From: Nitrospirota bacterium
GTDB lineage: Bacteria > Nitrospirota > Nitrospiria > SBBL01 > JAADHI01
Assembly (NCBI GenBank): GCA_029261135.1
Contig: JAJDBX010000012.1
Coordinates: 1-41,753, forward strand
DNA length: 41,753 nucleotides
Direction: 5' to 3'
Shown here: positions 6,562 through 15,787 of the stretch, piece after piece
How the letters are laid out: the number at the start of each line of letters is the position of its first letter
Position numbering within the stretch: the first letter of the stretch is position 1
Notes under the pieces: model-generated
The model's input: only the letters and a program-made list of their open reading frames with translations
What the model was told of the DNA's origin: nothing
The model's database searches: none
Program-made: the position numbers and the translations under genes

Positions 6562-7818
6562 TTACGCAAAGAATTTAATGGCTTTCTCGAGGGCTAAAAC
6601 CAAAGCGTCAACATCTTCTGGTTGATTGTAAAGACCAAAACTGGCGCGTGCCGTTCCTGTGACCCCCAAGTAATGCATCAATGGTTGGCAACAATGGTGT
6701 CCTGCACGTATAGCCACCCCATTTTCCCCGGCCACCTGCGCGAGATCGTGGGGATGAATGCCTTCGACGTCAAAAGAAACAATTGACGCTCGAACGGTAT
6801 TTTGATCTGGGAATAAACGAATCCCTTTCAAAAGGGGAAGTTTTTGGATGGCATCTCGGGTCAAGTGACTCATATGAGCTTGGATCTGTTTTAAGCCGAT
6901 CTTAGAAAGATAATCAGCCGCCGCTGAAAAACCGATCGCCCCGGCGAGATTGGGTGATCCCGCTTCAAAACGTTGGGGGATTGGTACCCAGGTCGAATGA
7001 GTGTCGTAGACTTCATCGACCATCCCACCGCCCAATAGGGCAGGTTCCATTTCTTCAAGGCGTTCAAGTTTTCCGTAAAGGGTACCAATACCGGAAGGCC
7101 CATACATTTTATGTGCAGAGAAGGCGAGGAAGTCACACCCCAAGGTCTGAACATCAATCGCTTGATGTCCCACAGACTGTGCGGCATCGATGAAGACTGG
7201 AATCTTTGCAGCCTGTGCTTTTTCGCATATATTCCGAATCGGGTTTTCTATGCCAAGTACATTGGACACATGACAGAGCGTAATCAGACGCGATTGTTTG
7301 TCGAAGAGTCCATTTGCATCCTCTAGGTTAAGCGTCCCGTCTTCATGTAACTCAATGATGCGTAATTCTGCCCCCGAAACTTGGCAAATCCGTTGCCAAG
7401 GTAGAAAATTCGAATGGTGTTCCATTCTACTCACCCAAATTCGGTCACCAGGATTCAAACGGGGCAGCATCCAAGCTGAGGCGACCATATTGATTGCCTC
7501 AGTGGCAGAACGAGTAAAGATGACTTGATGAGGTGTCGGAGAACCAATAAAATCCGCTAAGGTCTTTCTTGCATTTTCATACGCAGAGGTGGCCGCTTCG
7601 GCCAAAGGATAGATGCCCCGGTGGGTCGGGCCGTATTGATGCGCATAACAGCCACTGATTGCATCAATGACCGATGCTGGTTTTTGGGTGGTTGCGGCAT
7701 TATCAAGATAGTGAAGTGTGCTTCCGAGGATGGATGTTTGAAATAAGGGAAAATCTTTTTTACAATCGCTGATTTGCCAGGAATTCTGATGTGAACGATC
7801 TTGACTCGAAACTGACAT
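6562..7818 (-). CDS. sufS: SufS/CsdB-type cysteine desulfurase
   Basis: This 418-residue PLP enzyme removes sulfur from cysteine as a persulfide. Visible features are YLDNAATTQKP near the N-terminus, the PLP lysine in FSAHKMYGPSGIGTLYGK, and the catalytic cysteine in RAGHHCCQPLMHYLG followed by ARASFGLYN, which marks the SufS group. It begins 3 bp after the short XdhC-like gene in the CODH locus rather than next to sufBCD. It may therefore supply the sulfido ligand of the molybdenum centre (XdhC-like proteins receive sulfur from a desulfurase in other Mo hydroxylases). That role is inference; general Fe-S assembly is the alternative. Confidence 0.9.
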   Translation of the reverse strand: MSVSSQDRSHQNSWQISDCKKDFPLFQTSILGSTLHYLDNAATTQKPASVIDAISGCYAHQYGPTHRGIYPLAEAATSAYENARKTLADFIGSPTPHQVIFTRSATEAINMVASAWMLPRLNPGDRIWVSRMEHHSNFLPWQRICQVSGAELRIIELHEDGTLNLEDANGLFDKQSRLITLCHVSNVLGIENPIRNICEKAQAAKIPVFIDAAQSVGHQAIDVQTLGCDFLAFSAHKMYGPSGIGTLYGKLERLEEMEPALLGGGMVDEVYDTHSTWVPIPQRFEAGSPNLAGAIGFSAAADYLSKIGLKQIQAHMSHLTRDAIQKLPLLKGIRLFPDQNTVRASIVSFDVEGIHPHDLAQVAGENGVAIRAGHHCCQPLMHYLGVTGTARASFGLYNQPEDVDALVLALEKAIKFFA

Positions 7819-7821
7819 GCC

Positions 7822-8421
7822 TTAAGCTTCTGAAGACTCTGCTATCATTTGTTTTCTTTTAATTAGGAACTTGTCCCGCATTTGAATGCCGCTGCCGCCA
7901 CGGCGTGTGAGAACGATTTCACTCATGACACAAAGGGCAATCTCCTCAGGCGTCCGTGCACCAAGATCTAGGCCAGAGGGAGCCACCACGCGATGGAGCG
8001 CCTCTTCGCTGATGCCTTCCTCTCTCAGATAGTCGAGAACCAGGCGGGAGCGTTTTCGACTGGCGATCAATGCGATATAACCCCCTTCGGAATTCAATGC
8101 GGGTTTCGGCAAGATCGGTTCCACATAAATACGCATACTGCCGCCACAGGGCATCCCCGTCCCCAGCATTTCGTCATCCAAGTCAAGTTCAAGCACCGTG
8201 GTTTCCCCTGTTTTGATACATTCCAGTGCCTCTGTGCAAGTGGCCGACTCTGCACAACCCCCGCCCACCCAACCCGCGACAACATTCCCCTCTTCATCAA
8301 TCACCACTTTGGACGATGTTTTTGCAGAGGAAGAACCGGTCGTTTCAATCACGGTGGCGACCGCGAAGGGGCGGTCTTGCTTTCGCATATCTTGAATGAT
8401 GTCGAATATTTCTTTTGCCAT
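7822..8421 (-). CDS. Short XdhC/CoxI-like Mo-enzyme maturation protein lacking the Rossmann half
   Basis: The 199-residue protein has the XdhC N-terminal domain (VATVIETTGSSSAK, VAGWVGGGCAES, GMPCGGSMRIYVEPI). It then runs straight into the C-terminal block (YIALIASRKRSRLVL, LGARTPEEIALCVMSEIV). Compared with the neighbouring 345-residue paralogue, about 80 residues between VEPI and YIALIAS are missing, including the LLIIGAS nucleotide-binding segment. The frame is intact, so this is an in-frame internal deletion. The invariant N-terminal Cys residues are kept. It may be non-functional or a partial partner of the longer protein. Confidence 0.8.
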   Translation of the reverse strand: MAKEIFDIIQDMRKQDRPFAVATVIETTGSSSAKTSSKVVIDEEGNVVAGWVGGGCAESATCTEALECIKTGETTVLELDLDDEMLGTGMPCGGSMRIYVEPILPKPALNSEGGYIALIASRKRSRLVLDYLREEGISEEALHRVVAPSGLDLGARTPEEIALCVMSEIVLTRRGGSGIQMRDKFLIKRKQMIAESSEA

Positions 8422-8434
8422 CTTTTTTATCCTT

Positions 8435-9067
8435 TTATGGAGAACTGAGTTTCCCCATCATTTCGGTCTGAGCAAGACGCACTTGGAGAAGGATCGCCTC
8501 CTCCGGGGTATCCAGGTCAAAAACAACATGGTCGTTTCCCATTTCGACGGTCGTTACCCGCTCGGGGTTTCTATCGATAAAATTTTTGCACCCGAGATTC
8601 CGGTTTCCATTGAGAATTTCCTCTTGGTGTTCGGAGGAAAGAATGATGGGATTGCCACGACGACTTTTAAAAGTTGGCACCAATACAGAGATTGATCGAT
8701 CATTCAGAAAGCAGGTCACGAGCTGATTAATATCTGCTATTTGCAACAAAGGGAGATCAGAGAGACAGATCATGATCCCTTCACAGGGCTCACGTAAGGC
8801 TTTCAAGCCACAATGGACAGAAGTCATCTGTCCTTCTGCGTAACATTCATTGTAAGCAATCTGCAACGGCATCCCGCTGAGGTAAGTATATGCAGTACCT
8901 GCTTCGTGTCCGATCACAACGACCACTTCACCTAAATTTGCATTCAATAAGATCTGTGCGGTCTGCTTCAATAAAGGTCTGCCATTGATCGGGATGCTCA
9001 ACTTATTCAAACTTCCCATCCGTCGGGACTGCCCGGCTGCGAGTAATATAGCGGATACGCCTTTCAT
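8435..9067 (-). CDS. mocA: MocA-like molybdenum cofactor cytidylyltransferase
   Basis: The 210-residue NTP transferase begins SAILLAAGQSRRMGSLNKL, the nucleotide-binding loop of MobA/MocA enzymes. It has ICLSDLPLL in the metal-binding position and RRGNPIIL in the cofactor-recognition region. MocA converts Mo-molybdopterin to the cytosine dinucleotide form (MCD), which is the cofactor of CO dehydrogenase. It lies between the two XdhC-like genes, 11 bp downstream of the longer one, as expected in a CODH maturation operon. Confidence 0.85.
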   Translation of the reverse strand: MKGVSAILLAAGQSRRMGSLNKLSIPINGRPLLKQTAQILLNANLGEVVVVIGHEAGTAYTYLSGMPLQIAYNECYAEGQMTSVHCGLKALREPCEGIMICLSDLPLLQIADINQLVTCFLNDRSISVLVPTFKSRRGNPIILSSEHQEEILNGNRNLGCKNFIDRNPERVTTVEMGNDHVVFDLDTPEEAILLQVRLAQTEMMGKLSSP

Positions 9068-9078
9068 GTCTTCACATC

Positions 9079-10116
9079 CTAAGCTGATAAAAACTGTGCG
9101 GGTGTTTTCTCAAAAAGATGCTGGCAAGCCCCACAACAAAAGTAATAGTTGTGAGCATGGTGTACGCTCTTAAATTCAGCAGTGGGCACATCAACCTGCA
9201 TTTTGCAGACGGGATCGATGGCTGTTGCTGCTTGATCGGAGTCAGCTGTATCTAAATTATAGATTTTTAAATCAACACTTTTTTCTGAAATCGACGTTTC
9301 CTGTGATTCACTGATATTCTCGATCCCGCCATCACGCCTTATTTTTACGAGTGCAGCGAGAACCGACAGTGCGATTTCTTCAGGTGTTACCGCACCAATT
9401 TCGACGCCTGCAGGGGAGTCGATTGCCGCAACGCGTAAGGGATTATGACCGCGCTCTTTCAGATAAGTACGAAGTTTTTTAGCCTTCTTCGCACTTGCGA
9501 TAAAAGCGATATAAGGAGAACCACTTCCCAGAGCAGCTTCGAGACTCGGTTCATCCCGTTTTCCTTGTGTGGCCACGACAACAAACGGCGGTGGACTCGA
9601 GAAAGAAGTATCCAGCCCATCGACGATCTGCTGCGCATCGGGAAACATCTCTTCATTTGCCCCTGGAAAGACAGCCGTAACGTTAAAGCCGCTACGCGTC
9701 GCTAAGCGCGAGAGAGCTTGGGCCGCGGGTGAAGCCCCGATGATTAATAACATGGGTCGCGCCACAACCGGTTCAATAAAAATATCCAATGTGCCTCCAC
9801 TGTGACAGGTCATCCCGAAATCAACAATCCCTTTCTCTCCTTCCTCATTTTTAGTGGGACTGACCCGAATGAGCCGAGGCTGCCCATCTTTGAACGCTTC
9901 TTTGGCCGCAGAAATGACAGCCGGTTGAGCACAACCTCCGCCCACCCAGCCATCGATGAGTCCTTTAGCGTGAATAATGGCTTTTGCTCCCGGTTTTGCT
10001 GAAGTCGGGGATTCAGCCCTGACAACGGTCGCCAGCACAAAGGGAATGCCTTTCAACTTCATATCACTTACTTTCTCATAAATAGACTCGTTCTTTAACA
10101 TTGAGTGCGTCCTCAT
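9079..10116 (-). CDS. coxF: CoxF/XdhC-like maturation protein with C-terminal YHS metal-binding domain
   Basis: Residues about 10-120 form the XdhC N-terminal domain (SPTSAKPGAKAII, DGWVGGGCAQPA, FGMTCHSGG). Residues about 123-270 are the Rossmann half (LLIIGASPAAQALS, YIAFIASAKKAKK, GAVTPEEIALSVL). A linker then leads to a YHS domain at about 297-343 with DPVCKMQVD and YYFCCGACQHLFEKTP. YHS domains are common in copper and other soft-metal handling proteins. CODH needs copper bridged by sulfur to molybdenum, so this fusion could couple sulfuration with copper supply (inference). The start may be the ATG at 10101, which has a better SD, rather than 10116. Confidence 0.85.
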   Translation of the reverse strand: MRTHSMLKNESIYEKVSDMKLKGIPFVLATVVRAESPTSAKPGAKAIIHAKGLIDGWVGGGCAQPAVISAAKEAFKDGQPRLIRVSPTKNEEGEKGIVDFGMTCHSGGTLDIFIEPVVARPMLLIIGASPAAQALSRLATRSGFNVTAVFPGANEEMFPDAQQIVDGLDTSFSSPPPFVVVATQGKRDEPSLEAALGSGSPYIAFIASAKKAKKLRTYLKERGHNPLRVAAIDSPAGVEIGAVTPEEIALSVLAALVKIRRDGGIENISESQETSISEKSVDLKIYNLDTADSDQAATAIDPVCKMQVDVPTAEFKSVHHAHNYYFCCGACQHLFEKTPAQFLSA

Positions 10117-11307
10117 CTAAAGGTTGATCAGCGCGGGTTCCAATTTGATCAAACTGCTCAAGTTATGTGCAGGGACGAAGAGATCAATAAAGGGCAAAGC
10201 GGCCATCATGCTGCCCGTTTTGGGTGCGTAACCCTCCCTTCCCAAGAGTGGATTGAGCCAGACCAATTTACGACAGCGCTTTTTTATTTTTTCGAGTTGC
10301 GGTAGAATCCGTTCGGGTTTATCGGTATCCAACCCGTCGCTGACAATAATCACGACAGAGCGGTTACTGAGACGATTACCGTAATCTTGGTTAAAAGAAT
10401 CTAGAGATTCGGCAATTCGTGTTCCTCCGGCCCAGCCTTGAGAGATCATCGCCAAGCGATGTTCTCGTTTGATGAAATCGGGTTGCCGCATGGCTTGTGT
10501 AATGTTGACCAATTTCGTGTGATAAGCGAAGGCCTCGGCATCAGAAAAGGCATTGACAATGCCCCGAGCAAAACGTAAAAAAACGTAGCTGTACATGGAC
10601 ATGGATCGGCTGACATCCACCAGTAATAAGAGGCGTGGACGTAATTTGTTCCGCTGGCGAAAAGCCAGATCCAGCGGCGTTCCGCCGTAGCGCAGACTTT
10701 TCCTGAGGGTTCGGCGTAGATCAATACGGCGACCTTGTGTCTGAATCTTTTCTCTGCGAATCAGTTTACGACGCATTTTTCTAGCAAGCTGTTCAACAAG
10801 GGCTTCCACTAAACGCATTTGCCCCTTATCTCTAATAAACTGGAAATCGGTCTGTAAGAGATTTTCTTGAGCACTTGCCCCCTTGCGTGTTCCTTCATCA
10901 CTGGCATTCTGACCTTTATCGTCTTTTTCACGTGAATCCACATCAAGGCTGGCCCCCTCTCTGGAATAATACCTATTCCCGCTTGGGCTGTTATCTCTTG
11001 AGACAGGCATGCCTTCCGTGGCTTGGGAGGAGGTCTTGAGATGGCGCGGTTTCCAGTACGCATCAAAGAGTTCATCAAATCGTTCCCAGTCATCTTGATC
11101 CGAAGAAAGCAAACTGCGCAGTCCCCAACGCAAACGCCGGGGGTGCATGATGCCACACATGAGCGCGATCCGCTGTGCGTCGATTTCTTCAGAAATACCG
11201 ACACAGAAACCCTTCTCACGCGCCAGATGGACAAACTCAAGGAGACGTGCTTGCAAAAAAGAGCCGATGGGTGGGTCTTCTTCTATTTTTAAAAGTTTTT
11301 GACTCAT
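10117..11307 (-). CDS. coxE: CoxE, von Willebrand A-domain CODH maturation protein
   Basis: The N-terminal half is charged and low in conservation (residues about 100-160 are rich in Ser, Asp and Lys). The C-terminal half is a VWA domain with the metal-adhesion motif DVSRSMSM, followed by YSYVFLRFARGIVNAF and VVIIVSDGLDTDKP. In Oligotropha CoxE works with the AAA+ protein CoxD in building the CuSMo active site. Two in-frame starts exist; 11307 is used here because it avoids a longer overlap with coxD, and 11316 is possible. The stop abuts the next gene. Confidence 0.88.
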   Translation of the reverse strand: MSQKLLKIEEDPPIGSFLQARLLEFVHLAREKGFCVGISEEIDAQRIALMCGIMHPRRLRWGLRSLLSSDQDDWERFDELFDAYWKPRHLKTSSQATEGMPVSRDNSPSGNRYYSREGASLDVDSREKDDKGQNASDEGTRKGASAQENLLQTDFQFIRDKGQMRLVEALVEQLARKMRRKLIRREKIQTQGRRIDLRRTLRKSLRYGGTPLDLAFRQRNKLRPRLLLLVDVSRSMSMYSYVFLRFARGIVNAFSDAEAFAYHTKLVNITQAMRQPDFIKREHRLAMISQGWAGGTRIAESLDSFNQDYGNRLSNRSVVIIVSDGLDTDKPERILPQLEKIKKRCRKLVWLNPLLGREGYAPKTGSMMAALPFIDLFVPAHNLSSLIKLEPALINL

Positions 11308-12191
11308 AGCGCACATGCAACCAAGCGTTCAACTTCAGCACGACCAAAGCTTTCACGATCTTCTCGCGTTTTCAGAAGACACACAAGGGAATCCAAAATG
11401 GAATCCATATCCTGATCCAGTCTTGAAATATCCAAGCGAATCAAAGCGGCAGCCCAATCGAGGCTCTCAGAGATTCCCGGGTTTTTGCGCAGATCATTTT
11501 TGCGCAGGTCTTGAACAAAAGAGACCACCTGATGTGCCAGTTGCGACCCAATTTCAGGTAGACGGGTATTGATGATCCGTAACTCTTTATCGAAATCAGG
11601 ATATCCAACATAATAGTAGAGACAGCGGCGGCGGAGTGCATCACTCAGTTCACGTGTCGCATTGGAGGTGAGCACGACGTAAGGCTTGCAGCTTGCTTTG
11701 ATCGTCCCAAGCTCAGGAACACTGATTTGGAAATCCGATAGTATCTCAAGTAGATAGGCTTCGAAAGCTTCGTCTGCGCGATCAAGTTCGTCAATGAGCA
11801 GGACGGGTGGAACCGATTCTGTAATCGCTTGCAACAGAGGTCTTTTTAAGAGGTATTTTTCACTGAAGATCTGATGTTCAGCTTTTTCTGGATGGGTCTC
11901 TTCCTGCTCCAGAAGTTTAATGGCGAGTAGTTGGTGCTGGTAGTTCCATTCATAAACGGCGGTATTCACGTCCAGCCCTTCGTAACACTGGAGCCGAATC
12001 AAAGGGCAGTCGAATATCTTGGCCAGCGTTCGGGCGATTTCTGTTTTTCCAACGCCGGCATCCCCTTCGACCAGCAAGGGGCGATGCAACTGGGTCAATA
12101 ACTCCAGCGTGGATGCAAGACTGCGTTCTGCAATATAACCGGCTTCCAATAAGCGCTCTTGGAAACGCGCTTTTTTGTCTGTTTTTGGCAT
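11304..12191 (-). CDS. coxD: CoxD, MoxR-type AAA+ ATPase for CODH maturation
   Basis: The 295-residue protein has Walker A GDAGVGKTE (43-51), Walker B VLLIDELDRAD (about 129-139), sensor 1 VVLTSNATREL and an arginine-finger region ALRRRCLYYYVGYPD. This is the MoxR/CoxD subfamily, which with a VWA partner acts on large metalloenzymes. CoxD is required for adding sulfur and copper to the Mo centre of CODH in Oligotropha. The gene overlaps coxE by 4 bp, which implies coupled translation. Confidence 0.92.
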   Translation of the reverse strand: MPKTDKKARFQERLLEAGYIAERSLASTLELLTQLHRPLLVEGDAGVGKTEIARTLAKIFDCPLIRLQCYEGLDVNTAVYEWNYQHQLLAIKLLEQEETHPEKAEHQIFSEKYLLKRPLLQAITESVPPVLLIDELDRADEAFEAYLLEILSDFQISVPELGTIKASCKPYVVLTSNATRELSDALRRRCLYYYVGYPDFDKELRIINTRLPEIGSQLAHQVVSFVQDLRKNDLRKNPGISESLDWAAALIRLDISRLDQDMDSILDSLVCLLKTREDRESFGRAEVERLVACAL

Positions 12192-12226
12192 TCAATGCTT
12201 CCAAAAGGAATATTTTTCCTCGACCC

Positions 12227-12817
12227 TCAATCCTTTTTTTTCGGTGAAATGAGATTTTTTATAAATCCCGCAGCAAGTGAGCCAGCAAAAGAAATGCCGT
12301 TGAGTGTCTTGGCTTGTTCTGCCAATTTCTCCCTTGCACTCTCAGCGGCCTTCCCTTCCCCCAAGGCAGTGATCTGATGGACAAAGTTCTTTCCAAACTG
12401 AGCTAGAATTTGATCAGACACTTGCGTCATCATCCGCCCTCCGAGACTGGCGAGCTTTCCATTGACCGTGATGGTGGATTTCCCCTTGAGTTCACAGCCT
12501 TCTCCGTCTTTCGGGACAAGCCAGGCGGTCATCTCCATTTCTGCAGATGAAGAACCCTTGAGATCTTGTCCTTTTCCGATCATCTGTAACTCCTGTTTAA
12601 GATCATCAATATTCTTAACGATAATTTTCCCCTTGAATGCCATCGTGGCCGGACCGACCTTGACCTTAACCTTTCCTGTGTAATGGTGGTCGTATACTTT
12701 TTCGATAATTTCAGCGCCTGGCATACAGGTTGCGACAAGCGGAAGATCGCTCAGAAGTTTCCATGCCGTAGTGGCGGGAAATTCAAAAGGAAAGGTTTTC
12801 TCGACCTTAACTTTCAT
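12227..12817 (-). CDS. coxG: CoxG, SRPBCC-domain membrane-associated CODH protein
   Basis: The start is the ATG at 12817 (MKVKVEKTFPFEF), with GGAG 8 nt upstream; a longer in-frame start at 12886 would reach the coxL stop and is unlikely. The 196-residue product has a CoxG/SRPBCC ligand-binding fold (MPGAEIIEKV, GPATMAFKGKI, KGKSTITVNGKLASLGGRMM). It ends in a hydrophobic tail (ISFAGSLAAGFIKNLISP) with terminal lysines. CoxG proteins attach CODH to the membrane and are linked to quinone access. Here it sits between coxL and coxD. Confidence 0.88.
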   Translation of the reverse strand: MKVKVEKTFPFEFPATTAWKLLSDLPLVATCMPGAEIIEKVYDHHYTGKVKVKVGPATMAFKGKIIVKNIDDLKQELQMIGKGQDLKGSSSAEMEMTAWLVPKDGEGCELKGKSTITVNGKLASLGGRMMTQVSDQILAQFGKNFVHQITALGEGKAAESAREKLAEQAKTLNGISFAGSLAAGFIKNLISPKKKD

Positions 12818-12886
12818 CGGCGATCTCCAAAGTAAAGATGCAGGTGAGGGGGAAGCTCCTTTCCTCGGCTCCAATGACAGGTACAC

Positions 12887-15294
12887 TCAGTCACGTTTGT
12901 CGAGTCCCAATTCATGGATTTTTTTCCAAACTTTCTGTGCGGTGTGAGGCAAGTCCATATGCGTCACACCCAAGTGAGCAAAGGCATCAACAACGGCTGA
13001 GGTAAAACAGGGAATGCTACCCACATGGGGTGATTCGGCAACGCCTTTGGCACCCAAGGGATGATGGGGAGAAGGCGTGACAGTGAAATCAGTTTCCCAT
13101 TGGGGCGTTTCAACAAAGCTTGGAATAAAATAATCCATGAAGGTGTTTCCCAGAAGGTTCCCCTCTTCGTCAAAGGGCATTTCCTGTCCCATGGCCACGG
13201 CAAAACCCTCGGTCAATCCGCCATGAATTTGGCCTTCGATGATCATCGGGTTAATCCGGGTGCCGCAGTCGTCAAGGGCATAAAAACGGCGCACCTTCAC
13301 CTCGCCTGTAAATTTATCGATATCAACGACACTCAGATAAACACCGTAGGGATAGGTGAAATTGGGTGGATCGTAATAGTCCACGGCTTCCAGACCCATC
13401 TCCATGCCTTCAGGCACATTGTTGTAAGCAGCCCAGGCGATCTCTTTCATCGTCTTTTCCTGACCGGGAACCCCTTTCACCTTGAAGCGATCGATCTCCC
13501 AGTCGAGGTCGTCTTCGCTCACTTCCAATAAGTGCGCAGCGATTTTTTTCGCCTTTGCCCGTACCTTGCGTGCCGCAACGGCAGTGGCCGCGCCACCCAC
13601 GGGTGTGGATCGTGAGCCATAGGTCCCCAGCCCATAGGGGGCTGTGTCGGTATCTCCTTCTTCGATCGTGATCTCTTCAGATGGAAGGCCTAGCTCAGTC
13701 GCGATGATTTGCGCATAAGTGGTTTCGTGGGCTTGCCCCGTGCTGATTGTGCCCATGCGCGCCATGACACTTCCGGTAGGATGGACGCGGATTTCCGCAC
13801 TTTCAAACATGCCGACACCGAGTACGTCACAGGCCTTGCTCGGCTCGGCCCCAACGATTTCGGTAAACGTGACGAGCCCGATCCCCATGAGCTCACCTTG
13901 GGCGCGTTTCTCAGCTTGTTCTTTGCGAAGACCTGCGTAATCGACGGCATCCAGCACTTTTTTCAGGGCAGTTGGATAATCGCCACTGTCCAACTCCCAA
14001 CCCAAGCTTGTTTTGTAAGGAAACTGCTCCGCTTGAATAAAATTGCGTGAGCGGATTTCGGCCTTATCGATCCCCAGTTTTTGGGACAGGATATCCATCA
14101 TCCGCTCAATTAAATAGACGGCTTCAGCCACTCGAAACGAGCATCGGTAAGCAACGCCACCTGGCGCCTTGTTGGTGTAAACACCATCAACATTCACATG
14201 TGCGACCGGCACCTGGTAGGAGCCGGTACAGACACTAAATAAACCAGCCGGCCACTTGGTCGGCTGCGCGTGTGAATTGAAGGCCCCATGGTCAGCAAGG
14301 ACCTTGACTTTCAAAGCTTTAATCTTACCATCCTTGTCTGCTGCCAATTCACCCGTCATGTGATAATCCCGTGCCCACGCCGTGGTGGAAAGGTGTTCCA
14401 TTCGGTCTTCAATCCACTTGATCGGACGCCCCAATACGATGGAGGCAACGATAGCGGTAACATAACTGGGATAAACACCCACTTTGTTTCCGAAACCGCC
14501 ACCAATGTCGGGTGAAATAATTCGGATCTTGCTTTCTGGAACACCGGATAAAATGGAGACGACCGTACGCACAATATGAGGGGCCTGGGACGTAATATAA
14601 ACCGTCAGATTTCCTTTGATCTTATCAAAGGAGGCCACACAGCCACATGTTTCTAAAGGGCTTGGATGCACGCGAGGGTATAACATGTCTTCTTTTACAA
14701 CGACATCTGCGGATGCCAGTGCGCGATCGGTGCCTTCTTTGTCGCCTACGGCCCAAGTAAAAATATGGTTAGCATGTTTTCGTGGTCCTTGCCCCACCTT
14801 GTCTTTTTTGACGACATCTTCACGCAGGATGGGTGCGTCCGCATCCATAGATCTGTGCGGATCAACAATGACAGGCAGGGGTTCGTATTCAACTTCGACC
14901 AAGTCAAGGGCATCCGCGGCGATATAACGGTTGTCGGCAATAACCGCCGCAACCTCCTGATATTGAAAATGAACCTTTTCATCTGCCAGCACGGCCTGTA
15001 CATCACCGGCCAAGGTCGGCATCCAATGGAGTTTTAAAGGTTTGAGATCATCGGCAGTGAGTACACTGCATGAACGCCTTTCAGCGCCAAGGCCTTTTTT
15101 TTATTGATCGAGATGATTCGGGCATGGGCGTAGGGACTACGGACCATGTCGGCGAATAAGGTGCCAGGTAATTTAACATCGTCGACGTAGTTTCCTTTAC
15201 CTTGAACAAAACGCGGATCTTCTTTACGCTTGCGTGAACAGCCAATCCCTTCTAGTTTTTCTGCTCGTGCAATATCTTCTGCTGTCGTTCCCAT
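12887..15294 (-). pseudogene. coxL: coxL, large catalytic subunit of form I CO dehydrogenase, frameshifted
   Basis: An 86-residue ORF (MGTTAEDIARAEKLEGIG..., 15294-15034) and a 711-residue ORF (15022-12887) together cover a full-length CoxL. The break is near 15062: homologues continue GVHAV-LTADDLKPL, but here GVHAV is followed by YSLPMISNL and a stop, while the LTADDLKPLKLHWMPTL continuation is in another frame. Two extra bases (TA, 15062-15063), or one missing base, explain it. The catalytic form I loop AYRCSFR (Cu-ligand Cys), GGGFGNK and GAKGVAESPHVG with the Mo-proximal Glu are all present. No other stop occurs, so the lesion is recent or a sequence error. Confidence 0.93.
15054..15069. 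repeat. Hairpin at the coxL frameshift site
   Basis: GCAGTG (15054-15059) and CACTGC (15064-15069) are perfect inverted repeats with loop AGTA. The two bases that appear to be extra in coxL lie in this loop. Small hairpins favour strand slippage, which gives a possible origin for the lesion. Confidence 0.6.
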
Positions 15295-15319
15295 AGTCTC
15301 TGTCCCCTTATGATGCCAT

Positions 15320-15787
15320 TTACATCTTTTCCGCCGCTGTTTTGACCGCTTTGACGATATTTTGATATCCGGTGCAACGGCACAGATTGCCCGATAGCCC
15401 TACGCGAATTTCCTCTTCTGTCGGACTCGGGTTTTCCTGGAGTAATCGATAGGATCGGATCAGCATCCCGGGTGTGCAGAAACCACATTGGAGGCCATGA
15501 TCCTGAATAAAGGCTTGCTGAAGTGGATGTAGTTCCCCGTTTGTGGCAAGACCTTCGACGGTCATCACTTCTCCGCCATCTGCTTGTACGGCGAGTATGG
15601 TGCACGATTTGACCGAATTGCCATTGAGGTCAACGGTGCAGACACCGCAGTGACTGGTATCGCAACCAATATGAGTGCCTGTTTTTCCAAGCTGCTCACG
15701 AATGACATGGGCAAGGAGCTCACGTGTTTCGACCTCCACCTCGACCTCTTGCTCATTTAATTTGAAGGAAATTTTCTTCTTAATCAT
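15320..15787 (-). CDS. coxS: CoxS, small iron-sulfur subunit of CO dehydrogenase
   Basis: The 155-residue protein carries two [2Fe-2S] clusters. The plant-type site is [16 protein letters not shown] with a later Cys in VKSCTI. The second, in a four-helix domain, is [10 protein letters not shown] and [10 protein letters not shown]. CoxS passes electrons from the Mo/Cu site to the FAD of CoxM. Its ATG overlaps the coxM stop (ATGA), so translation would be coupled to coxM. The gene is intact, unlike its two partners. Confidence 0.95.
   Translation of the reverse strand: MIKKKISFKLNEQEVEVEVETRELLAHVIREQLGKTGTHIGCDTSHCGVCTVDLNGNSVKSCTILAVQADGGEVMTVEGLATNGELHPLQQAFIQDHGLQCGFCTPGMLIRSYRLLQENPSPTEEEIRVGLSGNLCRCTGYQNIVKAVKTAAEKM

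Noticed and set aside
13061-13531. Plus-strand 156-residue ORF
   Set aside because: Antisense to coxL, which is conserved throughout this stretch.
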